Of a stretch of DNA of 64,000 bases, positions 36,601-46,980 are shown piece by piece. This DNA is from Owenia fusiformis (taxonomy: Eukaryota; Annelida; Polychaeta; Sabellida; Oweniidae): the NCBI GenBank assembly GCA_903813345.2, contig CAIIXF020000007.1, positions 19,207,564 through 19,271,563 of the forward strand, read 5' to 3'. Position 1 is the stretch's first letter; each line of letters opens with the position of its first letter. A program made the translations under genes and the position numbers. Under the pieces are notes generated by a model, which saw only the letters and a program-made list of their open reading frames with translations, did not search any database and had not been told where the DNA came from.

Positions 36601-38199
36601 TATCTACAAGTTCTCAGAAGTTCGAATCTAACTTTATGTTTGAGATTTGACCTTCATTAACCTTCTCAAGGTCAAAAAAGTATTTTTTCAACATTTTCTC
36701 GAAATCAAGTTTTCGAATCTGATTTTTTAGAATTAAGACTTGAACTCATAATATTGTAAGCAACTAGTTGGTGACATTTTGTCATGTTAATGCCTTGTTG
36801 TAATACCAGATATATTCGTTTTCATTATTGAGAACATGCATTGACATTTTTTACAAACTGGGACCATAACATCAAGGGACATTTCATTCACAATGAAGTC
36901 ATTACAATACATGTCGAAGAAAAATGACATAATAATAATAAATAGGTATAAAGGACGTTATTATCACAATACTATTGACATTGCTCACTTCTTAAAGTTA
37001 GTTTCCATGCCTTATACAAAAAATAATCGAAAAAAATTAATATTGGATGGAGGGGGGGGGTGGATGGAGGGGGGGGGGTGGATGGAGGGGGGATTTATAT
37101 GTCTTTACGATGGAACAAATTCATAAGAACTCGTGTATTTGAAAAAACTAAATTCAGTACCCCAGTAAGAAACTGGATATTATATCTCTGGAGATTGAAA
37201 AATGGGAAAATTTGGAGTCATAAGAATAAATTCAAGTAGCATGTCTTACAGTCTTATCATGTCTTACATACACGTGATCCCCCTCCATCCAATCCCCCCC
37301 TCCATCCAATATTAATTTATTTCGATTATTTTTTGTATAATTCATGGAAACTAATTTAAAAAAGTGAGCAATGTCATTAGTATTGTGATAATAACGTCCC
37401 TTATACCTATTTATTACAGGTCGTGTAGACCATTGTTGCCCGATTTATAGCAAAAACATTGACTTTTGCACGTTGGTGATGATGCGCCTTTTTTAATAGA
37501 TCTCATATCTTTGAAGGGTATCAGTTCAAAAAAATACTAGATGGCCTAACATATCTTGCCATGCACTGCGCCTATTCATTTGGCAATTCAATTGTAAATT
37601 TTCTCTTGAAAAAATAAATCTTCCAAATTTGTTGAGTTTTCTTGCAGAAATTGCCTAATCCCCCCCTCCATCCATTTTGTACGATCACCGGGCGTGATAA
37701 TCGTATATTTCGATTCCTTAAGTCTATAAACGTGAAATTTTTAAACATATTACCAACTATAAATATGTTTTTCAAAAAATTAGCACTCAAATACTTCTAG
37801 TTTTCAGAATCAATTCTCAAATATAAAAAACATCAGAACTTTACTCCCGGGACTTGCCTTTTAAAATATGGAAAGAAGTAAAAACGATACCTTTCCAAAG
37901 TAGGAAAAACCTGTGTTCGTAACCAAATTTGGGTCGTTGCTGTCCGTAGAACACATGATAATGTCACACTGCCCAATAGATGGCGCACCAACTTCATAGT
38001 TGATGGAATGACACGCTTCGTTTGCACTACACAATATGCTGCATTTTGCTAAACTTTCTACCCATACGCTCTGCAACGTATATCCGTTTAAACTCTGACC
38101 CGAGACAATTTTTTGAAGAAGCAGTCCAGTCGAAAAATGTGATGATGGTGCAGCCTGGCCAACCCATGCCAACAAATAAAATCCAATTTGAACGAGCAT
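27278..38199 (-). CDS. Gene A: PAN/EGF/ApeC-domain secreted protein (six exons seen)
   Basis: Exons in order of transcription: 38199-37891, 31987-31874, 31084-30860, 28939-28814, 28401-28087, 27639-27278. The product has a signal peptide, a PAN/apple domain, four EGF-like domains and a C-terminal ApeC domain. ApeC was named after apextrin and is known from invertebrate extracellular proteins; some amphioxus members bind bacterial cell-wall components. A role in recognition or adhesion is therefore inferred, not shown. All junctions from the first EGF exon to the end are phase 1 with GT..AG borders. The first exon ends in phase 0 while the first EGF exon starts in phase 1, so at least one exon between 31.99 and 37.89 kb is missing from this model. 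Introns are full of inverted-repeat elements. Domain calls are from visible motifs. Confidence 0.8.
28087..28401 (-). CDS. Gene A exon: ApeC domain, first half
   Basis: Acceptor TTCTTTCAG, donor GTAAAG, phase 1 at both ends, 105 codons. It reads [15 protein letters not shown], then [32 protein letters not shown] and [20 protein letters not shown]. WPSGxYGLP and WPxGxYCxYR..CP.G are core ApeC motifs. The downstream exon continues directly in phase with GFEDG. Confidence 0.88.
28814..28939 (-). CDS. Gene A exon: calcium-binding EGF-like domain
   Basis: Acceptor TAAACAG, donor GTAAGA, phase 1-1, 42 codons. Starts [16 protein letters not shown] and continues [20 protein letters not shown]. It has six cysteines plus an extra C before the donor. 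DxDEC with a later aromatic residue fits the calcium-binding type, of the complement C1r-like spacing (C.SNGGCS..C). Confidence 0.85.
29114..30735. mobile_element. 1.6-kb inverted-repeat element in gene A intron
   Basis: CTGTTCCACAACTAGTAACT at the left end (29115) is matched in reverse complement at the right end (AGTAACTAGTTGTGGAACAG to 30734). Complementarity continues, with gaps, for about 300 bp on each side (GGCTCAACTTCCG, TCGATTTAAACC, TTTGTTACATTGACGTAAGA). The arms contain repeated TTACTTTGACG / TTACATTGACG words. The interior has no transposase frame, so this is a non-autonomous or foldback-like element. Confidence 0.75.
30860..31084 (-). CDS. Gene A exon: two calcium-binding EGF-like domains
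   Basis: Acceptor CATTTTAG, donor GTATAG, phase 1-1, 75 codons. The first domain reads [32 protein letters not shown] and the second [32 protein letters not shown]. Each has six cysteines. The second is one residue short before GFTG compared with the usual CPPGFTG. Confidence 0.9.
31874..31987 (-). CDS. Gene A exon: EGF-like domain
   Basis: Acceptor TCTTTGTAG, donor GTAAGT, phase 1-1, 38 codons. Reads [33 protein letters not shown] with six cysteines and no calcium-binding DxxEC start. First EGF after the unassigned gap following the PAN exon. Confidence 0.88.
31990..33740. other. Intronic AT-rich stretch of gene A
   Basis: I looked for the missing gene A exon here and found no EGF, PAN or other cysteine-rich reading with splice sites. 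No clear repeat was noted. Confidence 0.4.
33746..34166. mobile_element. ~420-bp inverted-repeat element (MITE-like)
   Basis: AGGGTAATTAAATTAGTTGT then TTCTC near 33753-33777 is repeated in reverse complement at 34138-34164 (GAGAAACAACTAATTTAATT then ACCCTAA). Arms are about 30 bp, and the interior has no coding capacity. Confidence 0.65.
34200..35040. other. Intronic stretch of gene A
   Basis: No exon recognised. A short palindrome, TGTCACCACC..GTGGTGACA, lies at about 34976-35000, probably the edge of a dispersed repeat (TTGGTGACATTTTGTCA at about 36768 may be its other edge) into which the next element inserted. Confidence 0.4.
35048..36511. mobile_element. Foldback-like element with ACGGGCGT-motif arms
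   Basis: Left arm (35048 to about 35420) and right arm (about 36140-36511) are long inverted repeats: about 330 bp of very high identity from TATGGTTGGCCTATTAGTAT inward, then about 40 bp of weaker match. TGTAAT flanks both ends (35042-35047 and 36512-36517), a plausible 6-bp target duplication. Each arm holds five exact ACGCCCGT/ACGGGCGT words plus about five variants, in both orientations every 20-35 bp, set in AT-rich spacers. The 720-bp centre contains short open frames (35783-36061, 35926-36207) with no recognisable domain. The layout is that of a Foldback-type element, with unknown family and no transposase seen. Confidence 0.85.
36936..37416. mobile_element. Inverted-repeat element with G-rich minisatellite core
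   Basis: The left arm (36936-37062, beginning TAATAAATAGGTATAAAGGA) is matched in reverse complement at 37294-37416 with few mismatches. The left arm ends in a G-rich minisatellite and the right arm starts with the C-rich complement (CCCCCCCTCCATCC). The centre is AT-rich. Confidence 0.8.
37049..37092 (+). repeat. GGATGGAGGGGGGG minisatellite
   Basis: Three units of GGATGGA followed by 6-10 G. The CCCCCCTCCATCC complement reappears at 37279-37290, 37294-37307 and 37661-37674. Long G runs could form a G-quadruplex; this is inference from composition. Confidence 0.85.
37891..38199 (-). CDS. Gene A first exon: signal peptide and PAN/apple domain
   Basis: I place the start at the ATG at 38199-38197, giving [18 protein letters not shown], a good signal peptide. 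The frame is open further upstream but without another ATG. The mature part reads [19 protein letters not shown] then [24 protein letters not shown] and NTGFSYFGK. The spacing C..LC..N..CHSINY....C matches PAN/apple domains, which bind proteins or carbohydrates. The donor GTATCG leaves phase 0, unlike the phase-1 EGF exons, so the next exon is not in the model. Confidence 0.78.
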
Positions 38200-39031
38200 C
38201 GCAAAAACAGAAATTGATTTGATAAAATCCAAATATTTCCTTCAAAATTTTAATCAAAATCTATTCAGCTGTCATATATCAGAGGTGGTTAAGCGTACCT
38301 ATCAAATTGCATTGTCACCATCATGACAATGCCCTTGTATGACTTGGGATAATGATTTATTGATGAGGTCTATCATTTGTGTACGGTATATGACCCTTCA
38401 TCCCGGCCTTCATCCTAGGTATTGAACAAATGTACTTCATAATATGGATCATAGATTGTCTCCGTAACCCATACTAGGTTCATTGTTCAAATATCTAAAT
38501 GTCATCCTGATAATTCTTCGTTTTTCCGTTGTTCAAAAGAATTATGTATCGATATCGGATATCAGGGAGGCTTTGTAGGAAAAGGACCTTGCACGTGATA
38601 GTAATAGCACGTGAAGATAAGCCACCTTGATTCATAAGGTTTTAAGCTAGGTGATATAACCATATTGGAAGTAGAAGAAGATGAGTGATAATCATGTAAT
38701 ATGTGGCCTCCTCGTAGGTTCCTCCTCCTCGTGAGTCCAAACAACACTTGTGGGCATTTTAGATGTCCAAGCCCGCCCCTTGTTAAAAAAGGGGGATAAT
38801 GTGACCCCCACGTCTCTTCCGATACCTTTTCATAGCGAGACCCAAACAACATTGCATATACATTCAAGTTACCCCAAAAGGTAGGTTTCGATTTCTGTTG
38901 ACTTTTTATAATCACCACCCACGGGCCTACCACCGCCCATTTACACTTAATAATTTTAAGATTTCGTGTCCGTTATAGATTCAGACATGAAATACAGATA
39001 ACTTATCCCCCATGGTTCAAAGGAATTTTTC

Positions 39032-39114
39032 CACAGATGGCAGAATTTTTCTTAGGAAATACATCCTAATATTTATTAAGGATGTATTTCCTAAGAAAAA
39101 TTCTGCCATCTGTG
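39032..39114. repeat. Perfect 36-bp hairpin, 11-nt loop
   Basis: CACAGATGGCAGAATTTTTC..ACATCCT (39032-39067) is exactly matched in reverse complement at 39079-39114, separated by the loop AATATTTATTA. No mismatch was found. It lies 200 bp downstream of the stop of the FSGRPNP gene. Confidence 0.95.
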
Positions 39115-39217
39115 ATTTTTTTGCCGCTTCCGATACCACTCAAATACGATCCACCACTGCCTACCTGCGCCATATAGTACCTGTGACAACAAGCTGTGTT
39201 TGGAATGTTCTTGACAA

Positions 39218-39223
39218 TTTATT
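39218..39223 (-). promoter_or_regulatory. Candidate polyadenylation signal
   Basis: AATAAA on the - strand, 93 nt after the stop codon at 39316. If correct, the 3' UTR would be short and end before or near the perfect hairpin. Confidence 0.45.
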
Positions 39224-39315
39224 TAGTATTGTTTTGTCAATGTAACCCGGTTGAGAATTGACAAAAATATGTTTTCTCCATTTCTTTTCAAATTACATAT
39301 TCGATTAGAGATTAT

Positions 39316-39640
39316 TCATTGATTGTCAATGGCGTTCGATACATAGCGACGCAGTTCATTGTCTACTTCGCTCTCTGGTGCACTTCCCAGCACTATGTGT
39401 TGTATTTGTTTACTCTCTTTTCCAACAATGTAGAATCCTTTGCTCTCATTGACGTCACCAGCAGTAACAATGAGGAATCCGTTATACCCTAACAAAGGTC
39501 GTATGTCGACCTCTTTCGGCGATCGGATGATTGCATCGCAGACATCTGGCTTTTCATGACAATTGACAAGCCATCTTGGATTTGGGCGACCGGAAAATAT
39601 CATCAAGGTGACGTCAAAGTTATGGACTTCTCTTAGGCAC
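39316..39640 (-). CDS. Last exon of an uncharacterised FSGRPNP-motif gene
   Basis: Open from an acceptor (TTCTGTAG) at 39641 to TGA at 39318-39316, entry phase 2, about 107 codons. The protein reads HNFDVTLMIFSGRPNPRWLV, then CHEKPDVCDAIIRSP, RPLLGYNGFLIV and GKESKQIQHIVLGSAPESE. The combination VTL.IFSGRPNP.W with a later LGY.GF resembles small secreted proteins of unknown function from marine invertebrates. This is recalled from family patterns and not verified. The three cysteines could form a disulfide in the secretory pathway. Upstream exons, and the start, were not found between here and gene C. It could also belong to a longer gene. Confidence 0.6.
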
Positions 39641-39659
39641 CTACAGAACGTGCATATGT

Positions 39660-41560
39660 CTTACTTAGGTCCAAAGCCTTCTCTATATTCCGGCTTCGAG
39701 TGATTGTTTACAGCCGCCGTGATATTCAATATTTGTAAAGCATGGTGACACACGCACAGTTGTTATGGCATAATTACATGAAACCGGGAATGAAACATAC
39801 CTTTATGCATATATTTACAGAATATCAGCTCATATCCCCGTCCTAATCAATTATATATTATATATTTGAAATAACTAAGTGGAATTTCATTTCAAATTGC
39901 CCCCCATTTTTCTGCTGAGTGAGCTGTATAAATGGCGGATCTGTTGAGTTTGAGGTTCTTTCCGAAAATAAATTTTGAAATATCTCAATCCAGACGAGCA
40001 ACACTTCAACTTAAATAGGAGTTCTCGGTGCGTGTGACACTTTTTCTAGATTGCATACGAAATCAATGAAGTTACATCTAGCTGTAAGCTGGGGACTTTT
40101 GGCTGTCTTCTTTAGTACATTGTAATGCAAGTCAGCCAAAGGAGTAGCCGCCAAATGTTCAAAACAGTAAATTTACCAAAATTAGTAACGCCAAATTAAT
40201 GGAGGTACAGTAAAGAATCCAGCCCATTGAATTTTACACCATCTATTGACAGGTACATATAAACTATAAACGCCATTTACTTCAACAAACACTGCACAGT
40301 AACAATAAATATTGTGCCATCTATCATATCAAACAGTTACAATGTTACACAAACGCGCTCTCATGTTTTTAACTCATTGCTGAATGCTGGCCTAAGCTAT
40401 TTTTGAGGTTTTCTGCTGGTGACTGGCGATTTTGATGTACTACATGGTACTAAAATTATCGGCTACTAGGGGCTACTTAATTTGGCATTACAGGAATTTG
40501 AGACACCAGTCCATAAAAATACTTAAATGTTTTTTGCTGGGAAAAGCAAGGTTGTAGCTTATTAACTTGGAGCAAAGGAGTTTTAGAATTTCTGTCTTTC
40601 AATATTAATCATAAAATTAAAAGCTAAAAGGCTCTGAACTTCCTCTACAATTCCAACACATAAAGTACATATTGTAGTATAAAGAATTGTATTTCTTCTA
40701 AACTGTACAATATTTACATTATCTTACAGCTCTACAAATATTTACAAGAATAAAGTTAATAAATTATAAGAAGTAAAACTTCCATTTCAATTATTTTCAA
40801 AAAATGTGCTCCATAACTATATAATCCTCTTGAGAAGCCCTTTCTGAGCTTTTCCTTTAGTATTTCTAAAAAGACATTGTTTCTTTATTCCATGCTATTT
40901 TACTCTTTCACATTATTTTGGCTCTCAAAACAGGACTATTATAGCTAGTACCTTGACATATTTGTCATATACAGTACCTTTATCATCCAATTTTATGAAT
41001 ATGTAGTTAATTACCTTCAGATCAATCAAGATAGACCCCAATGAGCACAATAAAAATGACAGTGTTGTATTTACAAAATTGTTTATGTACACATCTTTTA
41101 CATATTTTCATAGAAAATGTCATTAATGTACGATGTCAATATATCTTGAATATTATGCACCAGCCAATGGCTTACAAAGCTGAAATAATCACTTTTACAT
41201 TATTCATAACTCAAGTTACTAATTTGCTTTCATTTGCTCATGAGAAAAATACCATGATAATCATGTTAGGTTCATGCAATAACATGCCTGTTTACTTTAT
41301 TCCTTGCTGATTACACTTGATTTTGCATGATAACGATGACATGGTTTAAAATCTGATATAAATTTATCACCATATATGTCATACAAAACTATGGTCTCAA
41401 TATACCATATTCAAGTTGTCAAATGGCAACAGCCAGCATATATGTTATGTATCAATGGAAAGAAGTTTCATTTCTGGACATAAGCCATTAATAATCTAGA
41501 TCATGTATTTCTCTGATATTTTACATATGTTTAAGATGATGTAATGACAGTAGGTAAATA
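39660..41560. other. Non-coding stretch
   Basis: AT-rich sequence with no exon or strong repeat. GTAGCC/GGCTAC and CCAAATT words occur in opposite orientation around 40140-40200 and 40450-40490, too weak to call an element. Confidence 0.4.
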
Positions 41561-41569
41561 CTGATCTAT

Positions 41570-42340
41570 CTATAATATCACATATGTACTATAAAATCTG
41601 TACTATCACATATCTATACAGTTTTATCCCACGATTAATGTGTTACCTGAACAATAACAGCTATTGATATTTCTGATATTATTGAAATCCGTGTGATATT
41701 TTCCAGTAAATCGTTTATTAAACGCATATGCTAATTATGCTAAATATGCTCGAAGGCTGCTAACTAACGATTAAAAAATGGTATTTATGACAAACTATAT
41801 CATGTTATTTACTTTTAATTGTTAAAAAAAAGTGTTTCAAATATTCAATTGATATTCTAATTTCTAGTTTATATTGTCTGCCAATGTCCTGGAAATTGGA
41901 TCAGAACATCACAAGGTGATTGTAATCATGGGATAAACCCAAATCACATAATTTCTCGTGATATCATTTTATCGCCCCGTAGATATCAAATATCAACACT
42001 CATTCACTTCGCTCACTCGGCGATAAAAATGATATCACTCAAAATGATGTGATATATATATCACATGTCTGTGCTATCACATATTTATAGTATCTCACAT
42101 TTGTAATATCACATATCTCAAATCTGTATTATCACATGTCTGTACTATCACATATCTATAGTATCACAAAGGTTTTAGTGTTTTACATAATTTCATATTG
42201 AACATCCTATGATTTTCTAAGAATATCATTTAAATCAACTCAGTGATATTGATATATGCACTCATTTGCTTTGCTCTCTCGTGCAGATATCAATATCACC
42301 TCGTACATAAAAATGAAATTCCTCAAAATAATAAAATATC
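41570..42340. repeat. Degenerate TATCACATAT-type short tandem repeats
   Basis: Words like CTGTACTATCACATATCTAT recur at about 41585-41620 and 42060-42180, roughly every 20-25 bp. Between and after are palindromic GATATCA/TGATATC stretches (about 41960-42060 and 42240-42300), including two similar ACTCATT..GCT..CTC blocks. Confidence 0.65.
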
Positions 42341-42939
42341 CTATAAATATTGTATGATTATCTAATATCATATCTTTGTTTCATAGAGTATTTTCCTAAT
42401 AATGTTTCTTGAGATGCAAAAAATTAAACAATATCATATTACATAATAACAAGAAATTAACATGACAAAAATGCTATTAACAAATAGAATGGCTGAAACG
42501 ATACATTACTACTTTGATGGCGACAAAAAACAGAATTCATAAAACTGTCAAAACCAAGTACAAAGTAATGATTGATTAATTTGATTTTTCTAATCAGTAT
42601 TTTACAATATAATGGAAGTCACAAAATCAATGTCTGTAACAAGATGCCATCTGTGAAAAATAACTAAATACTGAAATCACATCAATTTATCACTTCTCAA
42701 ACTGAGCAGGTTAAACACAAATATATGTTGCACATGAGATATTGCATCTAAATGGACGGATCGTGTCTCACCCATCTTCCATAAATATAGATATTTTTGG
42801 TTTTATAAATAGATGTCACTGCTAATTGTGTCACTTTTGGTGCTTATTTTCCTCATTCTCAGAGTTGAATGTATGTGTCATCATACGGAGCTGCATGTGA
42901 ACCAATCAGATTACCCATATCCATATTTCCTTTTAGAAT

Positions 42940-43139
42940 TTAGGGAGAATGGTATCCATTTGTGTGACATATCTTGTTTACAGGACAGTACGCTTCATCT
43001 GAATTATCATCGCAGTCTTGGACGCAGTCGCATGTTCTCTGGAAGTTGATACACTTGAGATCGGACTCACAGACAAATTGACCCCACTTGCATAGCGGGT
43101 TAAACGTCGTCGTCAGGATCGTGGTGGTTGTCAGGTGAA
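42940..43139 (-). CDS. Gene C exon: LDL-receptor class A domain
   Basis: Acceptor TATTTGTAG, entry phase 1, 65 codons to TAA. After a Thr-rich lead (HLTTTTILTTT), the module reads CKWGQFVCESDLKCINFQRT then CDCVQDCDDNSDEAYC. The closing DCDDNSDE..C is the calcium-binding acidic motif of LDLa repeats. One extra cysteine (CDC) makes seven instead of six. Confidence 0.8.
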
Positions 43140-45771
43140 CTACAAATACAAAGAGATGAAATGTCAGTGTGTGACATAAGGGGTACCACTACAAAATTGA
43201 ATGATAAATATGACCATTGATATAAAATATAACAATGTATAAGAGGAGTGGTAGGCTCAAATAATTACAAGGGGTGGACCAAAAGTAAAATGACTCATGC
43301 TCTTTTGCAATTTCTTTTAATTTCACAGTTTGTAATTGATTAATGACTTCAAATATACCCTCAAAATAAGGCAATAAAATTATAAAAGTGCATTTTAAAT
43401 GAAAACATATTTCAAAGTTTGGTATTACTTGATTCAAAGTTTGTACAAAGCTTTACCTATCAAATATCAAAACATACATGTCATAAAGTTTTTTTAATTA
43501 CATTTTATATTATCATTATTATATTATTATGTAACATTATTTTCCATTGTATGTAAATATTAAAGCAATAAAGTTCACACAAGTTTGTCTTTGTGACATC
43601 TAAACAGGTGTTTAGTAAGGGTAAAGCTTGTATATGGGAACACATCTATGAACTGAACAAAGGGAACAACAGTCTCAGCCTTAATTGGATCACTTCATGT
43701 GAAAACAATGAACCCAAATTTAGTTATGCTGATATTTTATCTTATTACTGTAAAACATACTTCGTTCTCTTGTCTAGTTCAATTCGTATCATTTATCTAT
43801 ACATGTATCTATATCATTTTCCTGTTCCAAATAATTATCTGCTCAGGATAATGCACATTCTTAAGTATTTAAAAGCTGAGAATTATGAGCTCTCTAATTT
43901 CTGATATTTTATTTGTTGTTCACTTACCAACAAATTGTTACCTTTTCCTCTTTTCATTCTATCATACTGATTTCTATGCTTAATTTTTATAAGGACCAAA
44001 CAATCTTTCATTTCTAGCAATTTATTGTGTTAACCCTGTGATTCATTGTGGGACCCACATACTATCTATCCCTCTCAAACAATGAATAAAGAGGGATGAA
44101 TCAGAGTGACTGTGATTTATTTACTCCATTTTCCTGATTTGCCCTCTTGTACTGTATATCCCTCAAGACATGACCCAAGGGAGCTTTATTTCTGACTGCT
44201 TGTTATTGTTTCCTGCTGCTGCTAGCAGTCCCAGACAGATGAATCAATAACCAAAACCCCAGCAAGAAAAATATCACATTTTTCATTTTTAAAACACAAA
44301 ATAACACAAATAAAATAACACAAATGAAACAACACGGAATAAAAAAAACAAAAAACAGGCATAATCAAATACTATATGCTATATGATACATATATCTTTC
44401 ACTCTTTTTTAAAAAGCCTATAAAAGGTGAGATCACAATGACTAAGTCTACCATTTTTAGAAAGGTTTGCATGGAAAGTATAAATTAAATTAATTAGCAT
44501 GCAACTTTCTGTACACAGCTAATCACACTGTTGCATGTTAAAATCAATTCTGAAGTGACTTGGGCACAAAATAGACATATTGGATATTTCCCATAACCAA
44601 GTTTATTGATCTTAAGAGAGAAAATTCATGAAATATGACATACATGTACATTGTACATGTATATTGATCACTTCTTCTATCCAGATACACAAATGATTTG
44701 AACCTGCCACCAGCGTCAGTTCATCAATTATTGGAAGGCGGCTATTTCTGATATTGAAAAATTTAGATTAATGGAAAGTACCCACACAACAAAAAATCAA
44801 TGAATGTGTGATACAAGGAACAATGTTAATTTACATTTTCAAAAGCCTGAACTAAACTAGAAATTACAAAGATTTTTGTTAAACCAGAAATCAAGACAGG
44901 GAACTCTACAAATGTAATATTCAGGATGAAGCTTGTCGTTGATGTAAAATAAAACAAATATTTCTTTTTTTATGATCAATACCTTCAGCACTTTCACAAG
45001 TCGGGATCGGGACTTCGTAGCATATCAGTTAATTGTAAAAAATGCTGAGGCATTCACCTCAACAGAATAAAGTATTTGTATAATATCCCCAAGAATGTAT
45101 CTAAGGGAAACATAACATCAATGCATTGTCCTTATATCAATGGTTTATCATATTGTAAATGTTATGAGATGCCTTGAGCTCCATGCATAGGATTCATATC
45201 AGGTATGCAAAATTAACATGTTTGTTCAGTCAATTTAACTCCTGCAAAAGCATACCTTGCGTGCAGAGTCTAGTTATAAACTACCAATGAAACTCTCTTT
45301 TAGGAAGCAAAGTTGAAAAATTCAGAGTAGCAAAAACACCAAATCAAATGGACGCCAATAGTTCTGATTTGAAACAAAGTTCAATTTGTCCCAATTTAAT
45401 AACAAATACCGAAAGTGAAAATCAAGCAAGTGATCATACATGTACATAGATGCCCTAATGGTTATACCTGCATCCCCTTTCTCTTCTTTTTCAATAGGAT
45501 TCAATGGATCAGATGTACTTGGTGTATCAACTGGCACAACCTTTTTAACATTTGCCTTTGTTGTTAATGTATCAGATATTGCAGTACTAGACAGTGTAGT
45601 TCTCGGAAGTCCTACAGTACTTAATGGTTCTGTTGAATTAGGGAAAACTGAAGTATTTGCTGGTGACATCACAATGTCTGATACAGTTGTTGTATCTTGA
45701 CCAGATGTTTCAAGAACAATTGTAGCGATATAGCAGACTGTCCACATTATCCATACAAGCCTGTGAGCCAT
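42940..45771 (-). CDS. Gene C: signal peptide, Ser/Thr-rich, LDLa protein
   Basis: Two exons in transcription order: 45771-45468 and 43139-42940. The product has a signal peptide, a Thr/Ser-rich linker and one LDL-receptor class A module, so it is secreted or at the cell surface. The junction is phase 1 on both sides and gives V before HLTTTT. The second exon reads through into TAA at 42942-42940; a donor-like GTAAAC after EAYCP could instead splice to an unseen exon. Alternatively, these two exons are the 3' end of gene B, whose last exon also ends in phase 1 and encodes similar Ser/Thr-rich sequence. The strong start region favours a separate gene. Confidence 0.55.
43145..45460. other. Intron of gene C
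   Basis: AT-rich; no further exon recognised. It includes a palindrome around TACATGTACATTGTACATGT at 44640-44659. Open frames here (for example 43593-43904, +) lack motifs and I do not accept them as genes. Confidence 0.45.
45468..45771 (-). CDS. Gene C first exon: signal peptide and Ser/Thr-rich region
   Basis: ATG at 45771 in the context AAAATGG, followed by MAHRLVWIMWTVCYIATIVL, a hydrophobic signal peptide with likely cleavage near ETSGQ. The rest is rich in T, S and P (TTTVSD, STEPLSTVG, TTLSSTAISD) with N-glycosylation sites NTS and NST, ending EKEEKGDA before donor GTATAA, phase 1. An internal acceptor-like CAAG at 45696 would let it act as an internal exon of gene B, but it lacks a pyrimidine tract. 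Confidence 0.65.
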
Positions 45772-45779
45772 TTTTGAGT

Positions 45780-46970
45780 CTTTTCCGATACCTGATCCAG
45801 ATACAATATTTTTGTTATGCTATTTTATTTTTGTATCCTTTACTTGTACTGTGTGTGTGATGATCTTTTGCTCATGGAGGTACATGTATGTATTGTCACA
45901 ATCTCAATTTTTGTGCCAGTTATAAAATGATCTTCAAATCAGATCTTCATTAATGATGTACAATAATATCACATCTTAAAGTATATATATGATAATTGAT
46001 GAGGACCTTAAATGATGTCCTGCATATATAGCTCCAGATCCGGTCCACCTAGTCCTTCCTTAAATATTTCACTCACGACCAGAAGACTGGGAATGTCAAA
46101 CTCCTCAACCTTAGTATTATTCACAAAGTAAAGCTTAAATGTGTTATTTATGATACAGAAATTTATTATAGCTAACCAAGCAGGTCTCAAATTAACATCT
46201 GATCAATTATTTAGCACCTCATCCAGACTACTATAAGCCTGTACTACTAGTCCAGATATCCTTAATCCTAATCAAATCCATTTAATGTTCCTTTTTAAAA
46301 AAGAAGATTTTAAATGTATCTGTTAAAAATGTTGATAACTGGAACTTTTCAACTCGTGTTAATATCTGATTATTCAGTGTATTGTTTATAATGTAACTAA
46401 GGGTTGCTAAGCATTGATCAATATATGAGTTATTTTATAAGCTGCTAGATATCACTTTCATATGCCAATCAATTAAATACAGTTGTTTTTTGAGGTACTT
46501 AAGTCTGTCATTAAGATCTATTGTTCATCTTACTGGCCCTTTGTACAGCAAAACACATTGAACAATGAATGAATTGTTTGAATAAGACATTAAGAGCAAT
46601 TGGTTTTGTTTATTGAAGATCAATGACATCATGTTGTATATTATATTGTTTTATAACATAAATGTTATTTCGATGGAATAATTGTTTGCCACATATCTTT
46701 CAAATGGTTATAAATAGTCAAACATAATATGCATGAAAATTATGTCATATAAGATCTAAAACTAATTATGTGCAGCAATGAAGGTCTATGAAAGTAAGAA
46801 ATGCCCAGTATTTAGATGGTGTATAGATTTTGAAAAAGATCAAATATGATATGTATATTCAAATATGATCAGCATGCATATTACCATAGTGTGACTAAAA
46901 AAACAGTTAACATTTCAATATAAATATGTTCCATAAAACTTCTATTTCGAAAATATTGAAAGTTTTCCCA
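45780..46970. other. Spacer or intron between gene B and gene C
   Basis: AT-rich; no exon, RNA or repeat recognised. Confidence 0.4.
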
Positions 46971-46980
46971 TGCAGCTTAC

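Noticed and set aside
38562-38933. 123-codon open frame on the - strand
   Set aside because: No motif, no signal peptide, repetitive composition, no convincing splice context. Judged non-coding.
43593-43904. 103-codon open frame on the + strand
   Set aside because: No ATG context or domain; AT-driven composition inside the gene C intron.
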